From: Bianquea renquensis | GTDB lineage: Bacteria > Bacillota > Clostridia > Lachnospirales > Bianqueaceae | Length of the DNA stretch: 64,000 nt | Assembly: GCF_014384895.1 (NCBI RefSeq) | Contig: NZ_JACRSQ010000016.1 | Span: 1-64,000 of the forward strand | Direction of reading: 5' to 3' | Shown: one piece after another, positions 42,682 to 51,500 of the stretch | Layout of the letters: every line of letters begins with the position of its first letter | Numbering within the stretch: the first letter of the stretch is position 1 | Translations under genes and position numbers: made by a program | The notes under the pieces: model-generated | Told to the model about the DNA's origin: nothing | The model's input: only the letters and a program-made list of their open reading frames with translations | The model's database searches: none

Positions 42682-44100
42682 CTATTCCTTACCTGTCCAG
42701 CAATACGTGCAGACATCGCAGGACGGGATCTGGATCGCCTCCAACATCGTTTCCAAGCTCTGATAGTGAAGCGATGTGAAATTCAATTTTTCCCGAATCT
42801 TCTCCACCATGGCTTTATACTCCGTGGATTCTGTATCAGTGTATTTCTTTAGGGTTTCCTCTGACGGCACGCCACCCTCCAACTCCACAATGACACGCCG
42901 GGTAATCAAATCCAGCTCCGAGGATGAGCGAGAGAAATTCAGATACTTGCACCCATACACGATCGGAGGACAGGCAGGACGAATGTGAACCTCCCTCGCA
43001 CCACTGTTGTAGAGAAATTGCACCGTCTCCCCCATCTGCGTTCCGCGCACAATGGAATCATCGATAAAGAGCAAGCTTTTATCCTTTATTAGATCTTCTA
43101 TAGGGATTAGCTTCATATGCGCGACGAGATTGCGCATCTCCTGTCTCTGGGGCATAAAGCTCCGGGGCCAGGTGGGCGTGTACTTGATGAAAGGTCTCGC
43201 AAAGGGAATGCCAGACGCATTGGCATAGCCGATCGCCGCGGCCAAACCGGAGTCTGGAATTCCGGCCACATAATCAATGCTCTCCGGATCGACCTCGTCC
43301 TCCTTCGCCAGGAGCTCGCCACAGCGATACCGCATACTCTCCACGCTGACACCCTCATAGGATGCCGACGGATATCCATAGTAGGTCCACAGGAAGGCGC
43401 AAACCCGCTTCTTTTTCAGCGCTTCCATCTTCACCTCCACGGAATCCGGCGTGACAAAGACCACCTCCCCCGGCCCTAACTGGCGTTCATCGGTATACCC
43501 GAGATTTAAGTAGGCAAAGGACTCAAAGGAAGCGCAATGAGCTCCCTCCTTTCGGCCAATGACCACCGGGGTCCGCCCCACGATATCGCGGGCCGCGTAA
43601 AAACCCTTCTCTGTGAGAATCAGAATCGACATGGAACCATCGATATGCTCTTGGGCAAACCGGATCCCTTCCGGAATGCTGCCTTTTCGATTGATCAGGG
43701 CCGCCACCAACTCCGTCGCGTTGATTCGGCCGCCGCTCATCTCCAGGAAATGCATGTTGCCCCCCTGAAACGCCAGGTCCACAAGCTCTTTCTCATTGTT
43801 GATGCGCCCTACGGTGGTAATCGCATAATTTCCGAGATGAGATCGGACAATCAGTGGCTGTGGTTCGTTATCACTGATACAGCCAATGCCAAAACAGCCT
43901 TTCATCTCTTCCACATCCCGTTCGAATTTCGTTCGAAAGGGTGAATTCTCAATATTATGAATGGCCCGCTCAAACCCTGTTTCCTCAGCGTAAACCGCCA
44001 TACCACCCCGTTTTGTCCCTAGATGAGAATGATAATCCACGCCAAAAAATAAGTCCATCACACAGTCCTGCTGGGACGCAACACCAAAAAAACCGCCCAA
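42682..44100 (-). CDS. Amidophosphoribosyltransferase paralog lacking the N-terminal cysteine
   Basis: A 472-residue PurF-like protein with glutaminase-like N-terminal and PRTase C-terminal domains. The PRPP loop is LLFIDDSIVRGTQMGE (about 345), and the C-terminal Cys cluster CDVCTYCWTGK resembles the iron-sulfur ligands of Bacillus PurF. It begins Met-Gly-Gly-Phe-Phe-Gly: the catalytic Cys that follows Met in active class II amidotransferases is Gly. The TTG start is fixed by AGGAG eight bases upstream. It probably uses free ammonia, another ammonia donor or serves a different PRPP reaction. A complete PurF is encoded at 53.7 kb. It follows purE by 33 bp. Confidence 0.85.
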   Translation of the reverse strand: MGGFFGVASQQDCVMDLFFGVDYHSHLGTKRGGMAVYAEETGFERAIHNIENSPFRTKFERDVEEMKGCFGIGCISDNEPQPLIVRSHLGNYAITTVGRINNEKELVDLAFQGGNMHFLEMSGGRINATELVAALINRKGSIPEGIRFAQEHIDGSMSILILTEKGFYAARDIVGRTPVVIGRKEGAHCASFESFAYLNLGYTDERQLGPGEVVFVTPDSVEVKMEALKKKRVCAFLWTYYGYPSASYEGVSVESMRYRCGELLAKEDEVDPESIDYVAGIPDSGLAAAIGYANASGIPFARPFIKYTPTWPRSFMPQRQEMRNLVAHMKLIPIEDLIKDKSLLFIDDSIVRGTQMGETVQFLYNSGAREVHIRPACPPIVYGCKYLNFSRSSSELDLITRRVIVELEGGVPSEETLKKYTDTESTEYKAMVEKIREKLNFTSLHYQSLETMLEAIQIPSCDVCTYCWTGKE

Positions 44101-44133
44101 ATCATTAGCTCCTCTCGTTATCGCTATACCGCT

Positions 44134-44634
44134 TTACAGCCGCTCCGCCTCTTGCTGCATTTTGGCATCCTTCTCTCTCACGCCCTCGGCCATTTCCTCT
44201 TTCATCTCCAACAATTTCGCGCTGAGCGCCTCGTCCGACAGCGCTAAAATCTGGATGGCCAGCAAAGCCGCGTTGTCAGCTCCATCAATGGCCACCGTGG
44301 CCACAGGAATTCCTTTGGGCATCTGAACCGTCGACAGCAGCGCATCCAAACCATCTAAGGTAGAAGCCTTGATCGGGATTCCAATGACAGGAAGCGTCGT
44401 ATGAGCCGCCAGCACGCCCGCCAGATGGGCCGCCTTTCCGGCCGCCGCTATGATAACGCCAAATCCAGCCTCGCGAGCGCCGGACGCAAAAGCCGAGGCC
44501 TCCGCCGGAGTCCGATGGGCGCTCATCACATGAACCTCCGTCTCCACGTCAAAAGACTTCAACATCTTCACCGCGCCCTTCACTGTCCCCCAATCGCTAT
44601 CACTGCCCATAATAACCGCTACTTTTTTCGCCAT
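44134..44634 (-). CDS. purE: N5-carboxyaminoimidazole ribonucleotide mutase PurE
   Basis: A 166-residue class I PurE. The signature is VAVIMGSDSDWGTVKGA, then HVMSAHRTPAEASAFA and AAAGKAAHLAGVLAAHTTLPVIG (in parts). It moves the carboxyl group from N5-CAIR to CAIR in purine synthesis. The start was moved eight codons in because AAAGGTGG lies before that ATG. It is upstream of and probably co-transcribed with the purF paralog, with its own promoter at about 44.77 kb. Confidence 0.95.
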   Translation of the reverse strand: MAKKVAVIMGSDSDWGTVKGAVKMLKSFDVETEVHVMSAHRTPAEASAFASGAREAGFGVIIAAAGKAAHLAGVLAAHTTLPVIGIPIKASTLDGLDALLSTVQMPKGIPVATVAIDGADNAALLAIQILALSDEALSAKLLEMKEEMAEGVREKDAKMQQEAERL

Positions 44635-44759
44635 ATCGTATCCACCTTTCAACAACACCCACTATAGAAGACCCTTCGGTTCCACGGACCTAAGTTCGCC
44701 AAACGCCGAACCCTCCACAGAAAAAAACACAACCCCAACAAAAAACCAAGACACCCTCT

Positions 44760-44788
44760 ATTGTAAACCAAAACCCAAAAAATATCAA
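44760..44788 (-). promoter_or_regulatory. purE promoter
   Basis: TTGATA, 17 bases, TACAAT on the minus strand. The roughly 120-nt leader that follows contains a GTTCGGCG/CGAAC hairpin region, but no known riboswitch was recognised. Confidence 0.7.
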
Positions 44789-44812
44789 TGATATTTTGAA
44801 CAAGCACAAGCC

Positions 44813-45137
44813 GCGCAGAGGAAAGGCTGTAGGAGCCGGGGGGCTGCTTGCAGACCAACCGGCGGATACAGCCTTTCCTCTATGGGGCGACGCCCCATCA
44901 GCGAAGAAGCCAACGGCTTCGGAGCGGCGCGGCGGCCCCCCTTCATCTCACAGCAACGCGCAGAGGAAAGGCTGTAGGACCGGGGGGGCTGCTTGCAGAC
45001 CAACCGGCGGATACAGCCTTTCCTCTATGGGGCGACGCCCCATCAGCGAAGAAGCCAACGGCTTCGGAGCGGGCGCGGCGGCCCCCCTTCATCTCGCAGC
45101 AACGCGCAGAGGAAAGGCTGTAGGAGCCGGGGGGCTG
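44813..45137. repeat. Tandem 145-bp hairpin-rich repeat (2.2 copies)
   Basis: Two nearly identical units start at 44813 and 44958, and a partial third starts at 45104. Each full unit has three inverted repeats: a 15-bp stem (AGAGGAAAGGCTGTA with its complement about 50 bases on), ATGGGGCG-A-CGCCCCAT, and GAAGCC-AAC-GGCTTC. The partial copy ends inside the tetR stop codon. ORFs through it simply follow the repeats. Confidence 0.85.
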
Positions 45138-45665
45138 CTATCCCACCTGAGAAGGACGATACATGGAAACCACCCTGCACATCCCCTCTAGCACTTGCTT
45201 CGGCTCCTCCTCAAGCCCCTGCTCCAGCCATTGATCCACCAGTCCCTGAAAGGTCACCGCCAGCACATTCACGTCAAAATCCCGATCTCGAAGATCCAGG
45301 TCCTCCGCCTTCCAGAAAAGTTCATAGGCAATCTCATAGATCGCCTTCTCATACGCACCTCGCCCCATGGACGCAAAAATTGTCCGGCACAACTGCTCAT
45401 TTTGCTGAATATAGAAAAGGATGCGCAGAAGACCGAGCCGCCAATTCTCAAAGAATACATCCTCGGACAAGCTCTGTTGAATCTCTTCCTTCAACGTCCA
45501 CGTCAGCAGCTGCTGGATATCCTGAAAATAATAGTAAAATGTCTGCCGATTGACCCCCAGGTGCTCGACGATCTTCTTGACCGTCACCTTGTGAAACGGC
45601 ACTTCCAGCAATACAGCCTTCAATGAATTTCCTAACGCTCGTTTTGTCATGTATGAACTTGACAT
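45138..45665 (-). CDS. TetR/AcrR-family regulator
   Basis: A 175-residue TetR-type repressor. The helix-turn-helix is FHKVTVKKIVEHLGVNRQTF, followed by YYYFQDIQQLL (residues about 24-55). The shape and the TFYYYFQDIQQLL segment resemble the DhaS-type subfamily. The start was chosen at the ATG after AAAGGAGGAG. Its stop codon lies at the edge of the hairpin-rich repeat array. It sits between dapL and purE; its target and ligand are unknown. Confidence 0.85.
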   Translation of the reverse strand: MSSSYMTKRALGNSLKAVLLEVPFHKVTVKKIVEHLGVNRQTFYYYFQDIQQLLTWTLKEEIQQSLSEDVFFENWRLGLLRILFYIQQNEQLCRTIFASMGRGAYEKAIYEIAYELFWKAEDLDLRDRDFDVNVLAVTFQGLVDQWLEQGLEEEPKQVLEGMCRVVSMYRPSQVG

Positions 45666-45698
45666 GGTGCTCCTCCTTTCCAGGGACAAAAGCCTGCC

Positions 45699-46883
45699 TC
45701 AGCGGGGATAGACCCCACACAATCGTTCCATCCCTCGCTTCGCATCTTCCCGTCTTCCAAACGCAGTCAAGCGGAAAAATCCTTCCCCACAACTTCCAAA
45801 TCCAGCGCCCGGCGTTCCCACAACGCGAGCCTTCTCCAACAGCAGATCAAAGAGCTTCCAGGAATCATATCCCTCTGGGCACTGCATCCAGATATAGGGT
45901 GAGTTTTCCCCTCCGGTAAACCAAATCCCCAGGCCGCGGAGGGCGTTGGCGATGATCGCCGCATTCTCCATATAGTAGGCAATATTCTGTTGTGCCTGCC
46001 GAATCCCTTCCTCCGTCAGGACCGCTGCCGCCCCCCGCTGGACAATATAGGGCACTCCGTTGAATTTCGTCGTCTGGCGGCGAAGCCACATCCTATTGAG
46101 CGACATTTCCCCTCGGGTCAGATCCTTTGGCACAACGGTGTACCCGCATCGGGTTCCGGTAAATCCCGCCGTCTTCGAAAACGAACAAAACTCGATAGCA
46201 CAGGTTTTCGCGCCGGGAATCTCATAAATGCTTCTCGGCAGCGAGGGATCCCGAATAAAAGCTTCATAGGCGCTGTCAAATAAAAGAATCGCATCCTGAT
46301 CATTGGCATATGCCACCCACTGCGCCAACTGGTCTCGATTGTACACCGCGCCGGTTGGATTGTTAGGCGAGCACAGATATATGAGATCCGCCTTCACTCC
46401 GGCAGGCGGCATAGGCAGAAATTGGTTCTCAACAGTGGCCTTCAAAAATTGAATTCGGCGGCCCGCCATAAGGTTGGTGTCCACGTAGACCGGATACACC
46501 GGGTCCGGTATCAAGACCGTATTCTGCGAGTCAAATAAATCCAGGATATTCCCTAAATCGCTCTTCGCCCCATCGCTGACAAAGATTTCATCTCTCTCCA
46601 GAGCCACCCCCTTTTTCGCGTAATAGGAGGCGATGGCATCCCGCAGAAAGTCATATCCCTGCTCCGGGCCATACCCCCGAAAGGTCTCCGCGCGGCCCAT
46701 CTCATCCACGGCCTCTTTCATAGCCTCCACCGACGCCTGACATAAAGGAAGTGTGACATCCCCAATTCCCATCCGGATGACATCGGCATCGGGATGGGAG
46801 GCCTTAAACGTTGCAACTTTGTGGTTAATCTCTGAAAATAGATAGCTTTCCTTAAGTTCTGAATAATGTGTGTTCATCCGCAT
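45699..46883 (-). CDS. dapL: LL-diaminopimelate aminotransferase
   Basis: A 394-residue fold-type I PLP enzyme. Its features are VIRMGIGDVTLPL near the N-terminus, SDGAKSDLGNI, SPNNPTGAVYNRDQL, the PLP lysine in CSFSKTAGFTGTRCGY and the C-terminal GFFRLTAFGRRED. DapL converts tetrahydrodipicolinate to LL-DAP in one step, skipping the succinyl or acetyl branch. It overlaps pyrG by 10 bases. The next enzyme, DapF, is encoded two genes upstream as a fusion to CarB. Confidence 0.95.
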   Translation of the reverse strand: MRMNTHYSELKESYLFSEINHKVATFKASHPDADVIRMGIGDVTLPLCQASVEAMKEAVDEMGRAETFRGYGPEQGYDFLRDAIASYYAKKGVALERDEIFVSDGAKSDLGNILDLFDSQNTVLIPDPVYPVYVDTNLMAGRRIQFLKATVENQFLPMPPAGVKADLIYLCSPNNPTGAVYNRDQLAQWVAYANDQDAILLFDSAYEAFIRDPSLPRSIYEIPGAKTCAIEFCSFSKTAGFTGTRCGYTVVPKDLTRGEMSLNRMWLRRQTTKFNGVPYIVQRGAAAVLTEEGIRQAQQNIAYYMENAAIIANALRGLGIWFTGGENSPYIWMQCPEGYDSWKLFDLLLEKARVVGTPGAGFGSCGEGFFRLTAFGRREDAKRGMERLCGVYPR

Positions 46884-48523
46884 TGCGCTTCGCTCCTTTC
46901 CGCCTGTCGCACCGCCGCCGCGATAAATTCCCGAAAGAGTGGGTGGGCTCGATTGGGACGGCTCTTAAATTCTGGATGATACTGAACCCCCACAAAGAAA
47001 TCCTGCTCCGGCAGTTCCACCGCCTCCACCAGCCGTCCATCCGGTGATGTCCCCGCAATGCACAATCCCTTTTCCGTCATGGCGTCCCTATATTCATTGC
47101 AGAATTCAAATCGATGCCGGTGCCGTTCTTGGATTTCCGGCTGACCGTAGGCAGCGTCCATCCTGGTGCGGGGCATGATTTTACACGGATATGCTCCTAA
47201 GCGCATGGTTCCGCCCTTAGGTCCTTCATAATTCTGATCCGGCATCCAATCGATGACGCGGTGGCCACTGCCGGGATTAAACTCGGCGGAGTTGGCGTCC
47301 TCCCAGCCCACAACATTCCTCGCAAATTCAATAACTGCAATCTGCATCCCCAGGCAAATTCCCAGATACGGAATTTTCTTTGTCCTGGCATACTCCGCCG
47401 CCAAAATCATTCCCTCAATTCCTCTGTCTCCAAAGCCGCCGGGAACCAAGATGGCATCCTGACCGCTGAGCACGGAATCCACCGTCAGCGGCGTAATACT
47501 CTCCGAATCCGTCCACTGAATCTCAATGCGGCTTTCATTTTCAAAGCCTGCGTGGCGCAGAGCTTCCGCCACGGATAAATACGCATCGTGGAGCTTCGTA
47601 TACTTTCCAACCAGCGCCACCTTCACAACCTTCGTGCAGTGCTCAATGCGGTACAACATCCTATTCCACTCTGTCATATCGCTCTCGTGAGGACACTGAA
47701 TCGATAATTCCCGGCAAACAATATCGTCCAGGCCATTCTCATGAAGCATGACGGGCGCCTGATACAGAACGGGAAGCGTTTGATTCTCGATCACACAGTC
47801 CGGCTTAACATTACAAAATAAAGCGATCTTGCTCACAATGGAGTCTTCCAGCGGCTCATTGCAGCGGGTCACGATCAAATCCGGCATGATGCCGAAGGAT
47901 TGGAGCTCTTTGACGGAGTGTTGGGTAGGCTTTGATTTATGTTCGCCGGAGCTTTTGATGTAGGGCACCAGTGTAACATGGATAAATAGACAATTTCTCC
48001 TGCCTACCTCATGGGAGACCTGCCGGATCGCCTCCAGAAAAGGCTGGCTTTCAATATCGCCCGTGGTTCCTCCGATCTCCGTAATGACCACGTCAGCGTC
48101 CGTCTTTTGCCCGACTGAATAGATGAAACTCTTAATCTCATTGGTAATGTGGGGAATCACCTGAACCGTCTCCCCTAGATATTCACCCTTCCGCTCTTTC
48201 GTCAATACATTCCAGTACACCTTGCCCGTCGTCAGATTGGAAAACTGGTTAAGATTCTCATCGATAAACCGTTCATAGTGCCCCAGGTCCAGATCCGTTT
48301 CCGCTCCATCCTCCGTGACAAAAACTTCGCCATGCTGATATGGGCTCATGGTTCCCGGGTCCACATTAATATAGGGGTCTAGCTTTTGCGCCGCGATCTT
48401 CAACCCGCGCGCCTTCAACAGTCTCCCCAAGGACGCAGCGGTAATCCCCTTTCCCAGCCCGGAAACGACGCCTCCCGTCACAAAGATATATTTTGTTTTT
48501 CCGTCTCTCACGCCAGTACCCAT
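46874..48523 (-). CDS. pyrG: CTP synthase
   Basis: A 549-residue CTP synthase. The synthase domain has FVTGGVVSGLGKGITAASLG, DPYINVDPGTMSPYQHGEVF (in parts) and GGTTGDIES. The C-terminal class I glutaminase domain has the nucleophile in YLGICLGMQIAV, and His-Glu in QYHPEFKSRP. It makes CTP from UTP using glutamine. The downstream dapL overlaps it; the carB::dapF stop is 14 bp upstream. It is one of four glutamine amidotransferases in this cluster. Confidence 0.97.
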   Translation of the reverse strand: MGTGVRDGKTKYIFVTGGVVSGLGKGITAASLGRLLKARGLKIAAQKLDPYINVDPGTMSPYQHGEVFVTEDGAETDLDLGHYERFIDENLNQFSNLTTGKVYWNVLTKERKGEYLGETVQVIPHITNEIKSFIYSVGQKTDADVVITEIGGTTGDIESQPFLEAIRQVSHEVGRRNCLFIHVTLVPYIKSSGEHKSKPTQHSVKELQSFGIMPDLIVTRCNEPLEDSIVSKIALFCNVKPDCVIENQTLPVLYQAPVMLHENGLDDIVCRELSIQCPHESDMTEWNRMLYRIEHCTKVVKVALVGKYTKLHDAYLSVAEALRHAGFENESRIEIQWTDSESITPLTVDSVLSGQDAILVPGGFGDRGIEGMILAAEYARTKKIPYLGICLGMQIAVIEFARNVVGWEDANSAEFNPGSGHRVIDWMPDQNYEGPKGGTMRLGAYPCKIMPRTRMDAAYGQPEIQERHRHRFEFCNEYRDAMTEKGLCIAGTSPDGRLVEAVELPEQDFFVGVQYHPEFKSRPNRAHPLFREFIAAAVRQAERSEAQCG

Positions 48524-48537
48524 ACAGATCCCCCTTA

Positions 48538-51500
48538 TCAGATTTCAACTGTACCTTCAAATACCATCTGTGCCTTGCCTGTCATATACACGGTTTCGTC
48601 CGTATAGCGCACCTCCAGATCACCGCCCTTGAGTTTGACAAGGATCTCCCGATCCTTCTGACAATGCCCACCTAATACGGCCGCTACCGCCGCCGCACAG
48701 GCTCCGGTGCCACAGGCCCATGTTTCACCGCTGCCCCGCTCCCAGACCCGCATTTTGACAGTATTATTATCTAGGATTCGAATAAACTCAACGTTCACCC
48801 GCTCCGGAAACAGCTCACAGTTCTCCACCGCACTTCCGATCTTGGCGATATCCAGACTGTCCAGATCCTCCCAGTAGATGACACAATGTGGATTCCCCAT
48901 GGACACGCAGGTGATGGCGTAGCTCTCCCCATTGATGGTAACTTGACGGTTCACCACCGTATCCCCGTCTAACAGAACCGGAAGGGAGGAGGGGCTCAGC
49001 CCGGCGGGTCCCATGTCCACCGTCGCGCTGTCCACCAGACCATTTTGCAGGTACAACTTTAACGTTTTCACACCGCTGAGGGTTTCGATACGCATGACTT
49101 GCTTTTGCACAATTCCCGTATCGTACAGATATTTTCCCACACAGCGGATGGCGTTCCCACACATTTTTCCTTCGCTGCCGTCGAGGTTGAACATCCGCAT
49201 TTTCGCATCCGCGATCTCGGAGGAGCAGATCAACACAACCCCATCTCCGCCAATGCCAAAATGCCGATCTGAGAGACTGACACTCAGGGATTGTGGATTG
49301 GTGATCTCTTGATTCATGCAGTCGAAATAGATATAGTCATTGCCAGCGCCCTGCATTTTGATAAAGTGCAGTTTGGTCTTGCGGGTTCGCATGTGATTCA
49401 GCTCCACCAGCTCTGTGTTGTACTGGGAATACCGGCTGCGCAAACTGTTGGCCAGCGCGTTTGCCGTGTCCAATGACGTGAGACAGGGGATTGCATGCTC
49501 CACAGCCGTACGGCGGAGCTTTACGCTGTCGCGGCTGGGGATCCGCCCCTTGGAGGATGTCGAAATAATATATTGGATTTTGCCGCTCTCCAACAGCGTC
49601 CTGGTGTTGTCCTTAGACTCATGGATCTTGTTGACTGCCGTGACGCCCATTCCTGCCTGTGCCAATATTCTAGCCGTCCCCTTTGTGGCATACAGTTCAA
49701 AGCCAAGCTCGTCAAACTTTCTCGCAATATCCGCGATCTCCGCCTTATCACTGTCCCGGACTGTAATCAGGACGCCCCCCTGTTTTTCCATCTTATAACC
49801 GGCGGCGACCAAACCTTTAAATAAAGCCTCATCCATGGTCCTGCCGATCCCCAGCACCTCGCCGGTGGATTTCATCTCCGGTCCCAGCTGTACATCCAGA
49901 TCCCGCAGCTTTTCGAAGGAGAACACGGGAACTTTCACCGCCACATAGGGCGGTGTCTGGTACAATCCAGTTCCATAGCCCATATCAGCCAGCTTCTCTC
50001 CCAGCATAGCCCTGGTCGCCAAATCCACCATGGGCACACCTGTCACTTTGCTTATATAGGGGACGGTTCTAGAGGATCTAGGATTGACCTCGATCACATA
50101 GAGCTCTCCCTCATGGGCGACATACTGAATATTCACCAGTCCATGAGTGTCCAACGCCAGTGCCAAGTTCCGCGTAAACTCCACCAACTTCTGAGTCAGG
50201 CTTCCACTGACATTCCATGGGGGATACACGGCGATGGAATCCCCGGAGTGGACACCCGCCCTCTCGATATGCTCCATAATTCCCGGGATCAAGACCTCCT
50301 CTCCATCGCAGATGGCATCCACCTCGATCTCAACGCCCCGCAGATATTTATCAATGAGAATGGGATTTTCAATTCCATGGGATAGGATAATCCCCATATA
50401 CTCCTTAATGTCCTCATCGCTGAAGGCAATGATCATGTTTTGTCCGCCCAGCACATAGGAGGGACGCATTAATACTGGGTACCCCAATCGGTTGGCGGCT
50501 GCAAGAGCCTCCTCCGTTTTCATGACCGTATCCCCCTCCGGCCGCTTGATCCCCAATTTTTCCAAGAGCGCGTCAAACCGCTCCCGGTCCTCCGCCGCAT
50601 CGATGCTGTCAGCAGGGGTCCCTAAAATCCGGACGCCGGATTTCTCCAGATATTTGGTCAGTTTGATGGCCGTCTGGCCTCCAAAAGCTACCACCACGCC
50701 ATAGGGCTTTTCTGTATCGATGATGCTCTTCACATCCTCAGGGGTCAACGGCTCAAAGTATAGTCGGTCCGCCGTATCGAAATCCGTGGAGACCGTCTCC
50801 GGATTGTTGTTGACGATCACCACCTCATACCCCGCTTCTTTCAGCGCCCAAACGCAGTGAACGGACGCGTAGTCGAATTCGATTCCCTGGCCGATTCGGA
50901 TGGGCCCCGAGCCGAATACGAGAATGGTTTGTTTGCCCGAAGCGCGGTCCTCCAGAAATGCCTGGGCCTCGTTCTCTTCATCCCAGGTGGAATAGAAATA
51001 CGGGGTTTGCGCTGCGAACTCCGCCGCACAGGTGTCCACCATTTTGAAGGCCGCTGATCTCGACGCTGTGACAGGCCGGCCAGCCAGCCGTGAGATCACG
51101 GCGTCAGGGTAACTGTACTTCTTGCAGGTCTCAAACAGCGCCTCACTCCATTCGCCCGCTTCCAGCCTCTGTTCCAGCCTTGCCAAATTCTGAAGCTTAT
51201 ACAAAAACCAGAGATCAATGGCGGTGATCTCATGGATCTGCTCACAGGAGATGCCCCGTTTGATCGCGGCGAAAACCACAAATAACCGCTCATCATCGCA
51301 GATGGAAAGCTGGTCTATGAGCTGCTGGCCGGAGTGCTCTGCAAGCCGGGGAAGGTTCAGACTATCCAGGGAAATCTCCGCTCCCCGGACAGCTTTCATA
51401 ATGGCCGCTTCAAATGTATCTCCGATGGCCATGACTTCCCCTGTGGCTTTCATCTGGGTGCCCAGCGTCCGCTTGGCATACACAAATTTATCAAAAGGCC

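Noticed and set aside
44640..44760. Purine or PRPP riboswitch in the purE leader
   Set aside because: The leader has a hairpin but lacks the conserved cores of the purine and ykkC-type classes as far as I can see by eye.
44796..45553. Long plus-strand ORFs through the 145-bp repeats
   Set aside because: They simply read the repeat units and continue antisense to tetR; the predicted proteins are repeat-derived.
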